Shown in pieces: positions 1 through 13,045 of a stretch of DNA of 64,000 bases. The notes under the pieces were generated by a model that worked only from the letters and a program-made list of their open reading frames with translations, had not been told where the DNA came from and ran no database searches. Made by a program: the position numbers and the translations under genes. Numbering within the stretch: the stretch's first letter is position 1; every line of letters starts with the position of its first letter. The DNA is from Escallonia rubra (lineage: Eukaryota > Streptophyta > Magnoliopsida > Escalloniales > Escalloniaceae): the NCBI GenBank assembly GCA_033065855.1, contig JAVXUO010002285.1, positions 62,001-126,000 on the forward strand, in the 5' to 3' direction.

Positions 1-66
1 CTGAGACGGAATAGGGAATTTTAGCGACGAAATTATCCGTCATTAAAAGTCTCTTTTCATGTAGTG
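1..66 (+). mobile_element. 3' end of CACTA transposon M, first copy
   Basis: The stretch holds subterminal GCGACG-type repeats and ends in TTTTCATGTAGTG, the reverse of the CACTACAAGAAA terminus of En/Spm elements with one change (A for T). It is followed at 67 by the same sequence that follows the better copy ending at 3441, so it is one arm of a tandem duplication. The rest of this copy lies left of the window. Confidence 0.7.
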
Positions 67-895
67 GGTAGGGTGGTGTTGTGTGTGGCTGTGAATGCAT
101 GACAGGCTGTGTGTGTGAGTGGGGGTTAAGGTGTAAGGGTGTGTGTGTTTATATGGGTTTTTTTTTGGGGGGGGGGTGTTCTATGAGTGTGGGGGAGTGG
201 TGTTCGATAGGAAGAGGAAGAAGAAGCTGAATGTGTGCAAAAAGGAGAAGTGTTGTGTGTGGTAGTGATGTAACAATGTATAATAGTAGTAAATGTTGCT
301 GAAAGGAGGCTAGGGTTAGGCAGTCCATGGTGCGATTTTGAAAAATCATTTGCAGTAGAATCTGATAAAGTGCAAAAAATGACACCCTAGTTATTCTTAT
401 GGAATCTACCATGTTAAAAAAATTCAGATTTTTTTCGAGGTTGGGAATAGGGTTAACTAACGTTGTCAGTATAAAACTTTACGGTAAATTTAAAAATAGC
501 AAACCGGTGCAGTTTTGCATAAACATTTTATAATGACCTTAAAATGGTGAGTTGCTTCAATGTTTGAAATTTTGGGGCATTTAGTGTAACCGACTTTCGA
601 GTACTCCGTTAAATGTTAGTTATGAATTTTTGAGCAAAAAATTCCCGAAGGGAGTTTTAGTCCAAAAAACTAAGGTAGTTCAATTAAAAAGATGTTTTAA
701 GGTTGTTTTGTGATATTTGTCGGGCGTGGCCGCCAGAGTTTTTTTTGGTAAATTTACTTAGCCCAGGGGGTATTTTGGTTATTTTTTCTATAAAAATTTC
801 TTGAAGGACTTTTCCGTCGGGAAATGGATGTAGTACATCTAAAAAGTCATCTTGAAGCAGTTTTGGGGTGTTGGTGGTGTAATGGCCATGTGGCG
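67..895 (+). repeat. LTR segment of element A family, duplicated copy 1
   Basis: This segment aligns almost throughout with 3442 to about 4305, starting directly after a CACTA terminus in both copies. It also resembles the reverse strand of solo LTR E, around 11300-12000, so it is Ty3-type LTR sequence and not a gene. The homopolymer at 161-176 (T then G) corresponds to a pure G tract at 3580-3595. Short ORFs here are low-complexity and were not annotated. Confidence 0.7.
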
Positions 896-1483
896 GGGGA
901 CTTCTTTTTAGATATTTCCCAGCAGATCGATGTAAGTTACAAATTACTTTGTTTACAATTAAAATTTTGGCTATGTATTTGATGTTTGTTGCCTTAATGT
1001 CTTTAATGTCAAATCATTGTTTTGCAGGCCTCGAATGCACATATCATGGGGTCTGGGCAGCAGTCCGGACAACCATCAGCGACCACGAGTATGAGCACGG
1101 GTACTGACGGATTGAAGCGGTCGTCAATAGGCCGAAAGGGTGCGGTGCGGCAAGCCAGCATAACTGCACGTGCCGTGATAAGAGCGTCATAACCCCCTGC
1201 TGCCCCTCCAGAGGGGCAGACATTGTCCGCGTAGTGACAGTAACACCAGAACGATATTTGTCACATTGCTTAGGAGGTGTTCAGGATGATCAGGGCTCAA
1301 GATCAGGTACAAACACTACATACGATTACTAAACACTATATATGATTTCAATCGAGATTAATGCATCTGTGCCTTTACATGCAGGACACTGTTGCTGGAC
1401 ATACCAGGCTAGAACCGGATGACAGTACGCCCGTGGACGAGGACGATCAGCAGGATCTAGAATTCGGTCTCGACGAGCCCTGA
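896..1483 (+). pseudogene. 3' exons of an unidentified spliced gene, probably carried by CACTA M
   Basis: I do not recognise this protein. Two intron-like boundaries are visible. A donor near 933 (GATGTAAGTT) pairs with an acceptor at 1025-1027 (TTTTGCAG), and a donor near 1305 pairs with the acceptor CAG at 1381-1383. The exon from 1028 reads about 50 Ser/Thr/Gln-rich codons to a stop at about 1190. The last exon encodes an acidic tail of about 30 residues ending LEFGLDEP and a stop at about 1483. It lies between the tandem-duplication junction near 895 and the subterminal repeats of CACTA M, so it is best read as the 3' end of an M-borne gene such as a TNPA-like one. That assignment is inference from position. 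The internal stop suggests decay or a mis-drawn exon. Confidence 0.35.
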
Positions 1484-1666
1484 GCCATTCCCCTCTTGTG
1501 CCCTCTTGGAGTTGTGCTCCCCTCCTCCCTTCCCCTATTTGTATCTCACTCCCGCTCTTATCCCCACCCCCATGTTATATTTGGTTAACAGTTCTGATCA
1601 AACTTTGTATATATATTTTATTTTTGAATTAGTATAGAATTCCTATATATATATATATATATATAT
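1484..1666. other. AT-rich spacer
   Basis: This is a pyrimidine-rich, 3'UTR-like stretch followed by a (TA)n run at about 1643-1666 that abuts the inverted-repeat element. No coding signal is seen. Confidence 0.5.
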
Positions 1667-2884
1667 GGGAAAGCGAATATGTTGCTAGCCTTAGGCAAGT
1701 TGCCTAAGGCTAGAGACTAAAACTACGTATTTTTACACATTTTTTATAATTCTTTTTTTTTCCTTGTTTTTTCTCTCTTTCTCTCATTTCTCATATATGC
1801 ACACACACCAACAATTGCCCCATTGCCGGCCACCACCGTCGCCGGCCAGCCTCCACACCGGCCACTTTAATCTGCCGCCTCCGTCGCCGGCCGTCTTCTG
1901 TCATGGCTGTCAACATGCAAGCCCTGAACAAGAGAGTCCTTTCGCCGCCCCAAATCCCGTCTTCAACCCGTCACCGCCCCAAATCGCTGGCACTAACCCG
2001 TTGCCGCCCCATCGCCGGCGACACTCAATCTCCACCGCCCACACCATAAAGAACCAGTAAGTCACCATCTCACACAACCGTCGTCGCTGCCTGCCCTCAC
2101 TCATCTCGCCACCGCTGCTTCTTCGCCGGCGACAATCACCTTCGAACCCAACCCTATCTATAACCCCAACTACGCACCCACATCAGCCGCCACCACCACC
2201 AACCTCCGTCAGCCACCACACTGCTCCATCACCGCCGCACAGAAAGCAACCACCATTCATCGGACAAGCCAAACACAGGTCCTCTTCTAAATTTTAGAAT
2301 TTTAAAAAAGGATTCATTAATTTTGAATTAAAAATTTTCAATTGGATATACTTCGATTTAATCGTCAGCGAATTTCTCAATTGGGTGGTCTACTGTAGCG
2401 GTCGGTGTGTGTTGCCGGCATCGGAAGTTGGCGATTGGGCAAGGTGTGGCTGCTTCTGTGATGTCGGAAGAGAGAGGGCCAACAGTGGTGGGTTTCCGTA
2501 TGGTGGCAGTTTTTTGTCATGGTAGGGGTGGTGGGTTGCCGGCGATGGAGGCCGTTAAGAGACGGAGGACAGTCGGTGATGGGGACGGAGGCCGCAGATG
2601 GTAGTGTCACAATCTAAAGGATTAGCAGAGGCGTGGGTCTCTGCATATTGAAGGTTGTTGGTGATGGTGAGGGTGGTGCGTCATCGGTGTGGAGTTGGCC
2701 GTCAACAATGGCTGATGATGGGATGATTGTGGGCAGATCTGAATATAATAGAGAGAGAGAGAAGAGTGACGGGGAGAGAGAAAAACAGAAAAAAGAAGAG
2801 TTAAAGAAGCTGTGTAAAACTACCTCGTTTTAGTCGTTAGCCTTAGGCAACTTGCCTAAGGCTAGCAACATATTCGCTTTCCCC
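1667..2884. mobile_element. Inverted-repeat DNA transposon F, non-autonomous
   Basis: The two ends form terminal inverted repeats of roughly 55 bp. The left end reads GGGAAAGCGAATATG from 1667, and the right end is its reverse complement finishing at 2883-2884. Each TIR contains a 13-bp-arm palindrome, TAGCCTTAGGCAA and its complement around one central base. The element lies between (TA)n runs, so a 9-bp TSD (Mutator-like) and a TA TSD (Tc1/mariner-like) cannot be told apart. The 1.2-kb interior encodes no transposase. It is GC-rich, with repeated GCCGGC/GGCGATGG-like blocks and GA-rich flanks, and resembles captured gene leader sequence. It is nested in CACTA M. Confidence 0.7.
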
Positions 2885-3441
2885 TATATATATATATATA
2901 GTTTGAATTTGAATTATAGGTTTCGGTATTAAAAAAAGTAATTAAAACAAATTATATTTTTTGCGATGGACTTTATTCCAACGCTAGAAGTCTTTAATTA
3001 TAGCATACTGAAAACCTTCTAGCGACGAAATTTCCTGTTGCCTTTGTATTACCGATGGACTTTTAACGACGAAAATTCTGTCGCTAAAAGTCCATTACTT
3101 TTGCCAGCGGGTTTTAGTGACAGATATTTCATCGCTAAAAGTCTATCGGCAATACTTTTAGCGACGAGAAATTCTGTCGCTAAGTTTTTTCTAAACTTAT
3201 TATTTTTGAAAAAATTGTCTTTAGCGATGGAATGTTTGTCTTTAATTAATTTATCGTCCCGTTGGTAAAGGTTGGTTTTTTGGTGACGGATTTCAAAATT
3301 CTGTCGCCAATCTTTTAGAGATGGGGTTAATCCCAATGGACTTTTAGCGACGGGGTATCCATCGCTAAAAGCCTTCTGCGACGGAATATGGACTTTTAGC
3401 GACGGAATTGTCCATCGTTAAAAGTCTCTTTTCTTGTAGTG
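2885..3441 (+). mobile_element. Subterminal repeats and 3' terminus of CACTA transposon M
   Basis: Repeated GCGACGGAATTTCCGTCGCTAAAAG-like units run in both orientations from about 2960. The segment closes with TTTTCTTGTAGTG at 3429-3441, the reverse complement of CACTACAAGAAAA. In En/Spm elements such subterminal arrays bind the TNPA-type protein. The repeat unit differs from that of CACTA K, so M is a different family. The left end of M is not in the window. Confidence 0.8.
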
Positions 3442-5573
3442 GGTAGGGTGGTGTTGTGTGTGGTTGTGAATGCATGACAGGCGGTGTGTGTGAGTGGGGT
3501 GAAGGAGGAGGGTGTTGGTATATATACATCTGTGTAGTGGGGGTTAAAGTGTATGGGGTATGTGTGTTTACATGGGTTTGGGGGGGGGGGGGGGGTTCTG
3601 TGAGTGTCGGGGAGTGGTGCTCGATAAAAAAAGGAAGATGAAGCTGTATGTGTGCAAAAAGGAGAAGTGTTGTGTGTGGTAGTGATGTAACAATGTATAA
3701 TATCAGTAAATGTCGTTGAAGGGAGGCTAGGGTTAGGTAGTCCATGGTGAGATTTTGAAAAATCATTTGTGGTATAATCTAATAAAGTGCAAAAAGGACA
3801 CCCTAGTTATTCTTATGGAATCTACCATGTTAAAAAATTTTAAGATTTTTCCGAGGTTGGGAAGAGGGTTAACTGACGCTGTCAGTATAAAACTTTACGA
3901 TAAATTTAAAAATAGCAAACCGATGCAGTTTTGGATAAAACATTTATAATGACCTTAAAATGGTGAGTTGCTTCAATGTTTGAAGTTTCGGGGCATTTAA
4001 CGTAACCGACTTCCGAGTACTCCGTTAAATGTCAGTTAGGAATTTTTGAGCAAAAAAATTCCCGAAGGGATTTTTAGTAAAAAAAACTAAGGTAATTCAA
4101 TTAAAAAGATGTTGTAAGGTTGTTTTGGGATTTTTGTCGGGCGTGGCGGCCAGAGTTTGTTATGGTAAATTTATTTAGGTCAGGGGGTATTTTGGTTATT
4201 TTTTCTATAAAATTTTCTTGAAGGACTTTTTCGTCGGGAAATGGATGTAGTACATCTAAAAAGTGATCTTGAAGCGATTTTGGGGTGTTGGTGGTGTAAT
4301 GGCCATATGGGGGTATTATTGTAATTTTCCTTATTGGCACTGAATTTTTTTGGAACGCACATAATTAAGCGTTTAGAGTGATGGGTAGTGAGGGATGGTG
4401 TTAATACGCCTAAAATGAGGGAGTTTGTCATCGCTAATGCGTTGATAAGGCTAGGTTAAGGATCAGAATAACTAGCCGACATAAAATGCTATGAACGGTT
4501 AAATGGGAAGGCATTGAATAAAGTACACGTATATGCTTGAATGGTGCCTCTCGAGCAAGGTTTTAAATTTGATTCGGTGATCCCGCTCATTGCAATAAGC
4601 CAATCAGGTAAGGACAGTGCAGTTCTGACATGCTAATTCTTTGTTTTGATTATCATGCCATATTGATGACGTTTGTAATAAACTCTTGCTATTATGATTG
4701 CACACCAGCAGTCATTGTGGCCAGTAATATTTTATTTGAATTATGTTGTCGATGACTTAAGGTAAAATAATTTCCCTTAGCCCGGCCCCTTGACGAAGTT
4801 TAGTAAGGATAATGGGTGTCCTTGTATGCTATGATTTAGTTCGATTCACATACTTGTTGTTGGTAATGATGTTATGTAGAGATTGAGATGTGGCTGTTGT
4901 GAGATGTCGGCCATTATTTGTAACAAACATTTCTTATGGTTAAGAACACCATTGAGGACTTATGGTTAAGTTTCTACTAAGTCTGCCCTGTCATTGATAA
5001 TGATTTTTTATAGAGACTGTGGTGTTGCTGTTGTCAGATGTCGGCAAATATTAATGACCGATATCTCTCTTAGTCAAGATTGTTCTTGAGGACTTATGGT
5101 TAAGTTCTCCTGAGTTCACGCTGTTGGTGATGCTTATGTTGGACTCATGTTATTGTGTTTGAATAGCAGTTGATCTTGTGACCCAGTATTTCTTGTTTGA
5201 GTTGTGCTATTCAGGATTTAAGGTGGAATAATTTCCCTTAGTGCACCCTGTTGATGAAGCCCTATTATTTAGATGTAACGCGGTCAGGGACAACACTCTA
5301 TGTGAGTTCCCTTTTAATGACAGTGTCTCTTTTAATTATCTGAGAATGAGATAAGCATCCCGTATAATGGGACATCAAAGTGAGGAGGATGGCCTGTGAA
5401 ATTTGATCACTTGCAAAAAGGATGTATGTCGCTCGAGTCAAGTCCGTCGTGTTTGGTCGAGTCTAGTCTGTTATGTCTTGTTAGGTCTAGTCAGTTTTGT
5501 CTACATCTGCATTATAATTGATTTTATTCGATGTTAGTGATTTTAATGACTTGTATTTTATTGATGTTTACTG
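3442..5573 (+). mobile_element. Element A, 5' LTR fragment
   Basis: Positions 3442-4305 match 67-895. Positions 4340-5570 match the 3' LTR of A at about 49860-50590, for example the blocks TGACCCAGTA and TTCCCTTAGT. The whole stretch resembles solo LTR E in reverse. A donor-like CAG/GTAAGG is at 4605-4610. At about 5573 the LTR jumps straight into RNase H coding sequence, so the LTR end, PBS, gag, protease and reverse transcriptase have been deleted. CACTA M is inserted at the left. Confidence 0.7.
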
Positions 5574-6248
5574 TTGTATTTGGAACTTCTTAAAGATTAT
5601 GATTGCTCTATATTGTACCACCACGGGAAGGCAAATGTGTTAATTGTTGTCTTGAGTAGAAAGAAAACATCGAATCTAGCATCGATGATTACTCGACAAG
5701 AGGCTATTGCAGATGATTTGAACAAGCTCGAAATTGATGTGCGAGTGAGAAGAGAAGGGAGCATTAGCTTGTTCTAGATGGAGATCCGACCTATGCTACT
5801 TGATCGATTTAAAGAAGTCAAAAGTCAAGATGAGAAGTTACTGAAGATTCGAAGGGGATTCGAAAATAATGACAAAGAAGATTTTAGTAGCGACGGTGAA
5901 GGGATTTACAAATATGAACGTCGAGTGTATGTTCCACCTAAGGATGAATTAAGAAAGGAAATTTTGACAGACGCTCATAATTCCAAATACTCGATCCATC
6001 CAGGAGAGACGAAGATGCATCGGGATTTATGACGAAGTTTCCGGTGGCCAGGATGATGAAGGAGATATCATAATTTATATCAAAATGCATAACGTGTCAG
6101 CAGATAAAAATTGATCATAGAGAGATGGCTGGACAACTGCAACCAATACCTGTTCTAGAGTGGAAGTGGGATCACATTACCATGAATTTTGTATCAGGAT
6201 TACCCCGGACATTTAATATGAATACATCTATTTAGGTAAGAATAGATC
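5574..6248 (+). pseudogene. Element A pol fragment: RNase H end and integrase N-terminus
   Basis: Translation from 5577 gives LELLKDYDCSILYHHGKAN, the conserved end of Ty3 RNase H, followed by a decayed ALSRK motif. A zinc-binding H2C2 integrase region follows (HNSKYSIHPGE, then CITCQQ after a frameshift near 6030), and then the start of the catalytic core. Stops and frameshifts occur at about 5776, 6030 and 6233. The frame is cut at 6248 by the terminus of element B and resumes at 47476. In the intact family this polyprotein copies element RNA to DNA and inserts it. This copy cannot function. Confidence 0.8.
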
Positions 6249-8201
6249 TCTAAGGCCACAACATAGGGTTACCTTAACCCGGCTGGAGTATTACGACACA
6301 ACTGCTAATCACATAATTTTGATAATAGAACTCATTCTAACTCACTTGGTAATTAAACCATATCATACAAAATTAAAGAGTTTACTTTTACAAAACACAC
6401 CTAACAAGCTCTCTGCCAGATCTCAGAGTTGACATACTGTTTTATATCAAGTACAACTTAGTTCACAAATGTACAAATGTCCTCTTCCCGTCTTCTCACC
6501 CTGCCTCGCACCTTTTCCTTGCCTTTCGAGGGACCGGCTCTTTGATCTAAAATATTATGGGAAAAACTCGCTAGCCCACTGGCTCAATAAGATAATCAAA
6601 GACATTTAATGTAACTTTGAACTCAAGAATATTGATAATGCATGCTATTGCAATTCAATCACTTTAAGTTGTTCTGCATGTGCACGTTACACATATCAAA
6701 CGTTCACACTTAGTTGAGCATTACAAGAGTTTATCATTCCCGAATTCAGACCCATTAGCAGTCCACCCATATGTCACCGCACCCGGGATATAAGTTCACA
6801 ACCTTTGCCTCGGCCAAAGGCAAAGTAACCGAAAATAAATGAACACCGATATTGTCTCGGGTAACAGTCGGAAATACAATTGTTCGGCTCATATGGTGCA
6901 CCGCTAGTCAAACAAAATTAAATCGACCCTCAATCATTTGAAAGGGGTAACATTATAATCATAAACAATATATTAACCATCCCTTACAATGAAAGGATGC
7001 AAGATGCTCCTATGCAAGCAAACAAATCATTTTATACATGTAGTTGTTGTAATATTTATTTACTTGCACCACAAAACTTAGCTATCAAATATTTAGTGAC
7101 GTTCATCACGTAACATCATTTTTATAACATCTTGAACATGTGATATAATCATTTATATTCAGCAAATGAGCTTCAATTATAGAACTTCATAAACATGTAC
7201 AAAACCATATATATTCTAACCATGTCTAGTTTAAAATAATTCCATAATTTACATGTATCATAACCTATTTCATGTCTTGCATAATCTCCAATAAGTTGAG
7301 CATGAATAGATTCACTTTTTAACAAGTCTCTAATAAGTATTTAAAAGTTTGACAAATATTTCATACTAAAAGAATTACTCTAACATAACATATATCCATA
7401 TCATGTCTTAAAATTCAATTAAAAACCTTTAACTATCTTACCTTAAAAAAGAGATAAAAGAACAAAAATTTCAGATTTGAAACACCTCCAAAAACTCCTC
7501 AGATCACGTTCAAAACTCTTTTTGTAGCTCATAGAAAGTTTCCTAATCAATTGCTTAAGGTTCCCCTTAGAAAACAAGCCTTAATTCTAGATTTTGTAAG
7601 GTTTTTGGTTGATTTTCTTGCAATTTTTTTTCTCAAAAACGTGGTAAGAGTAATTAAGCACGTTTATTTGGTCTTTTAACTCAAACTAAAAGCAAGTAGG
7701 AGGTGTCAAGTGGAGGTGAAGAGATGGAGAAGTCAAGCACGACAAGGTTCTAAGTACGAGGTGGCAAGACACGGTTGTGCCACCTAGCAAGCACGACAAG
7801 GCTATGTTGACACATCACAAGCACGAGGTGGCACAATTCTATGCAAAAAGCACAAACAATTCGCAGGCAATCTGATCAACACCCGGTTACTCCCAGCTAG
7901 AGTTTGTAACCATTGTTTTTGTTTCCAACTCTTCTAAAAATATTTTTGGTCATTTCAAGTGATCATTTAAAGTTTCTAAACATCAAATATGGTTGCATTA
8001 GTGTTCATACACATGCTTTTCCATTTCTAGCACTTCGTTCACCTTCTTAGACATTTTACTCAATTCAAGGTGTTTAACATTTAAACATACATTCAAATAT
8101 GTTATCATGCATAGTTCATAATAACCATTTTCACGTAGAGTGATGTATCTAATCATAATTAAATATGTAATCAATAGCATATGAAATGTTGGGTTCTTAC
8201 A
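6249..8201 (-). repeat. Element B 3' LTR
   Basis: This LTR pairs with 45525-47475 from end to end. Landmarks include GGTTACCTTAACCCGGC near the left end and ATGAAATGTTGGGTTCT at the right. The terminal TG has decayed to TC at 6249-6250 relative to the other copy. A weak acceptor-like TTTTAG (reverse strand, 6547-6552) occupies the place of the CAG/GT block of the other LTRs. Confidence 0.85.
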
Positions 8202-9769
8202 CCCTTCACTTCTTAAAAGAATTTGGTCCCCAAATTCATAACTTACCAAATAGGTGCGTATAATGTTTTCGCATATCCTCCTCTTTTTCCCACGTGACTT
8301 CTTCCACTTCATAATTTTTCCACAAAACTTTAACCTATGGAATGATTTTGTTCCTCAAAACTTTCATATCAAAAGCTAAAATCTGCACCGACAACTCTAC
8401 ATATGACAAATCTGATTGGATTACCAGCTCAGGACTTATCACATGAGATGGGTCAAGGTTATACTTCCACAACATAGAAACATGGAACACATCATGTACT
8501 CCTTCCAATGATACAGGTAAGGCAACTCGGTATGCCAAATTCCCAACACTATCCAATATTTCGTAGCGACCAATATATCTTGGTGACAACTTGCCTTTCT
8601 TTCCAAATCGCTTTATTCCTTTGAATGGTGACACCTTGAGAAATACAAAATATCCCACTGAAAATTCCAACTCTCTTTGTTTGTTATCAGCATAACTTTT
8701 CGGTTGGCTTTGAGCAGTCAAAATCTTTTGTCGAATTTGCTGAATCTTTTCAGTGATCTCTTGAACTATTTGTGGCCCAATTAAACTTCTTCCTTCGACT
8801 TCACTCCGACAAATTGGAGAGCGACACTTTCGTCCATATAGAATTCCATATGGTGCCATACCGATACTAGTCTGATAACTGTTATAATAAGCAAATTCAA
8901 TCAATGCCAGGTGTTGATCCCAACTTCCTTTGAATTCTATCACACATGCACAAAGCATATCCTCAAATGTTTGAATAGTTCTCTCAGATTGTCCATCAGT
9001 TTGAGGATGAAATGCTGTGCTAAATTTCAAATTTGTACCTAATGCACTTTGTAAACTTTTTCAGAAATGAGATGTAAATCTTGGATTTCTATAAGTTATA
9101 ATACTTACTGGTATTCCGTGCAACCCAACTATTTCTTATAAATACACTCGGGCTAATATATCCAATGAGTACGTCTTAAGTACAGGTAGGAAATGGGCAT
9201 ATTTCGTCAATCTATCAACAATCACCCATACTGAATCATGCCCATCACGGGTCATTGGCAATCCTGTAACAAAATCCAATGTTATATGGTCCCACTTCTA
9301 TTTGGGTACCAGTAACGGTTCCAATCGACCCGCCGATCTTAAGTGTTCGGCTTTCACTTGTTGACATATTATACATCTTGAAACAAAGTTAGCTATTTCT
9401 CTTTTCATGTTATTCCACCAGTAATTACATTTCAAATCCCGATACATCTTCGTTCCACCTGGATGCACTGTATACTTTGATTTATGGGCTTCTTTCAGTA
9501 TTTCTCCTTTCAACTCTTCATTGTTAGGCACAACTATTCGGTCTTTATATTGTAAAAGACCATTAGTATCCATAGAAAACTCAGGTTTAAAGGTTCCACC
9601 TTTATCCTTCAATTCTCTATGCAACTCCAAATCTCTTTCTTGTTCCTCCTGGATTCTCTATAATAAGACTGATTTCACATGTAAATTTGCAAGAATAATT
9701 CCTGACAAAGTAACAAATCACTCCCATGAACAAGCTTGCTCAATCAACTTCCGCTCATTCACCATTAAG
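8202..9769 (-). pseudogene. Element B integrase with C-terminal chromodomain
   Basis: On the reverse strand 9630-9298 encodes the H2C2 zinc-binding region (HKSKYTVHPGGTKMYRD, then CIICQQ). Positions 9030-8335 encode the end of the catalytic core (AFHPQTDGQSER, AYYNSYQTSIGMAP), the GPY/F-like segment, and a chromodomain beginning at about 8370 and running past a stop to about 8240 (VKVLWKNYEVEEVTW in the next frame). Stops at about 9297, 9135 and 8334 and a frameshift near 9060 break it. Integrase joins element DNA to the chromosome, and the chromodomain of this family is thought to steer it to marked chromatin. Solo LTR E separates this block from RNase H. Confidence 0.85.
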
Positions 9770-12700
9770 TGTGATGCCCCCAACCCTAGTGACGCCACCA
9801 GAGCCGGGTCGCCGGTCATAACCGCATCACAACCCTACTGAACAACAGAGCAACTCTAAATACACCTTTAAATATATACATGAGGTCTCAAAAAGTCATC
9901 CTTACAAAAAATTTCACCATAAGGCTCAACATGAGCACATCGACAGTTTTTACGCAAAATATCTAATCCCAAAATACGGATGTCACCGTCTTACTTTCCT
10001 TATCACCGATCAAGTTGCCTTCTACTTTCCTTTCCTTGAAGTTTCCCCTACTTCACCCTGACTACCTGAAACATTGCAGGTAAGGAATGAGCGCAAATCG
10101 CCCAGTAAAGATAGAGTAACGCGGACAACAAAGTGACAATCTTAGGAGAAATAATAATCAACCCTAACGATATAAAAAATCCAGAGTTCAATGAATAACA
10201 CAACAACAATTCAACCGACTCGACATGTGCGCCCTACATCCTGTTTAGCCAGATTGAGCGGCTTTAAGGCCCAACAGAACAACATTACCACATTTTATAA
10301 ACTGAACTGACTGACCGACCTACTATGCACATGAACACTAAATCACCAAATTTAACATCAATAAAATACAAGCCATTAAAACAGAATGTCATAGTAAAAT
10401 AAAATGCAATGCAGACACCGACCCAACTAACTGGACTCGATTGACACGACCGACTCGACATGCGCGCCCTACATCCTGTTTGCCGGTGATTACATTTCAT
10501 TGGCTCTCCTTTCACATGATGTCCCGTACTCCGAGATGTTCATATCAGTCTTAGATGAATAAAAGAGACATCAAGCACAATAATGGAACTCACGAAGAGT
10601 GTTCATTCCTGAACCACGCAATCGTCAAAACACAAATAACAACAACTGGACGGAATAAGGGAACTGGGTTCACCTTATGTCCTCGGTCAATCAACTACTC
10701 AACAAGAAATTTCGATCATGCACGCGACTGGGGTTCAACACGTTAATTTGAAATCACACCAATAATATGCACAGAGTGGACTAGAGAACAAGCTAGTCGC
10801 AAACCTCAATAATATTCAAGCTAAGAGAGATATCGGCACAACAACCGTCGACACCTTACATCCACCACACAACATTCATCATACTACACACTATCAATGA
10901 TGGGTATGCCACGAGGTGCAAATTCGTAGCATACAGAGAACCGTACTATCCTTACCTGGTTGGCTAAAGCCTACGAGCCCAACAAGTTCAAGCCACCACG
11001 AGCAGCTTCACCGAATCAAATAAGACCTTGCTTGTTAGCTACTAACCATCATAAATACATAATTATTCTACTTCCATTTTATCAACTATTTACCATATTC
11101 TACAGCGGTCGGTTACTCCGACCCGACAGCCGGGTCTTTAACCCAGCCTAGCACCACACCAGTGCTGATACCCCTCATTAGGGATATGAACCCTATTCTC
11201 CGCTTCTCGTTACTCAAAACACTCAATCAATGCATTCCCCAAGGTTCGGAGTCGACACGGTTAAATTACCAAAATACCACCTGACCTATGTAATTTTACC
11301 AAACACCAACCCCCTGGCGGCCATCGTCCCAACAAACATCTCAAAACTACTTTAAAATAACTTTTTAGATGTCTTACACCCCTTCCTGGACCAAAAATCC
11401 TTCAAAAAATTTTACATGAAAAAATACCAGAATACCCCCCGCTGAGCGACAATTTACCGAAATGCCCTCGGGGCTTCACTATCACCCCGACGCCCCAAAT
11501 CAACTTCAAAACAACCTTTCAGGTGTTTTACAACCCTTTTCGGAATAAAAAGTCCTTTGGAAAACTTTACCGGAAAAAATTACCAAAATAATCCTCTCCG
11601 AGTGGCAAATTACCAAAATATCCCCTGAGGGTTCCCGGTACCAGAAAAATCTAAAGAGCACTTGAAAATGATATTTTTACCCTCCTGAAGTCTTTCTTAA
11701 GCTAAAACGTATTTTAGAAAAAATTTTGCCCGAAAATCCCGAACTAGTGTTCTCATAAAATGGAGCTTCGGCCAAAAATAGCAAACGACTTTAGAATGAC
11801 CCGAAATCTTGAAAAATGGAACTTCTCAACATCCTAGGGTTCTCATAAAATGTTTGCACGAAACCAAGCTAGTTTGATATTTTAAATTCCACTGCAAATT
11901 TTTAAACTTCCTGCATCAGTTAGCCCTCTTTCAGACCTCGAAAAAATCTGAAATATTTCCATGATGTAGGTCTCTTAAAAATAATTAGGGTCTCTTTTTT
12001 GTATTTTGGCTAAATCTGACCCTAAATATTTGTTAAAATTTTGAATTAGAACCTCCTTATTAAAGTTTCATCTTTAGCGACAATTACAAGTTACTATTCA
12101 GATTCGAACACACATTGTCATACCTTGAACACACACAAGCCTTCTTCTTTATTGAACCAGCCGTGTACCTGGGCATGTTCATCCCTTAATTTCGCATGGA
12201 TTTCCCATTTTTTCCACACTTAAATCAACTAATTGCATTACCTAGCCTTCCACCCTTTCATGCCCTAAATCTATTCGATTTACACAATTACATCTAATTA
12301 AGTGCCCACAATTCGAATTTAATCTCCATGGGTGAAGAACACACACTAAAACACACACCCACGCACACTGAAATCATGCCCAATCCAAAACCCTAATTCG
12401 TTTTCTCTTTCTTTGTTGTTTTAGGGTCTTATGTCCACGATTACAACAAGAATTCATCACAATTTTCTTCATCCCCAAAAATTTCTTCATCACAATTTTC
12501 TTCAGCTGTTCTTCACTTTGTGGTATTTCAGGTTTACACCCCAAAATTTTCATTTTATATTTTCTTCTCATGAATCTTATCCCAAAATACTTTATAATTT
12601 CCAACAATGACTCAGGTTATGGCAAGTAGGAGGTGGCCATCGTGCATGGCCTATTTTCATCAGGTTATGAGACGTTTTGCAAAGTTTCAAATTTTGCACT

Positions 12701-13045
12701 TTGTCCCCTTAAGTTTCCAAAATTGCATTTTGACCCCTCTAGTTTAGGAAATTTACGCTTTCACCCCAAAACCACACTAACCCTCATTTCACTTCCTAAC
12801 ACTCAATTATCACCAATATGATGATGCTATTTAATAAAATTTGCATCTCGTTCACCATATTTTCCAAAATTACATTTTTGCCCCCTAACTTTTCAAAATT
12901 ACATTTTAACCCCCAAGGCCACAATAACCCCTTATTTAGCTCCCTGATACTTAATTGTTACGCACATAATGCTACTTAAGATAATAACCCCATAATTAAT
13001 CAAACTCACGGTTAGATTAATTTCCAATATTTTCAGGGTATCACA
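9770..13045 (-). mobile_element. Solo LTR E, Ty3-type
   Basis: The plus strand starts TGTGATGCCCCC and ends GGGTATCACA, so it is TG...CA bounded. The flanks are TTAAG at 9765-9769 and TTAAG at 13046-13050, a perfect 5-bp target-site duplication. The 3.28-kb length matches the other LTRs here, and there is no internal region, so it is a solo LTR left by recombination between the two LTRs of one element. The surrounding B coding frame joins correctly once it is removed. It shares blocks with the A LTR. Splice-like sites on the reverse strand are GTAAGG at 10955 and CAG/GT at 10068-10066. Confidence 0.9.
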
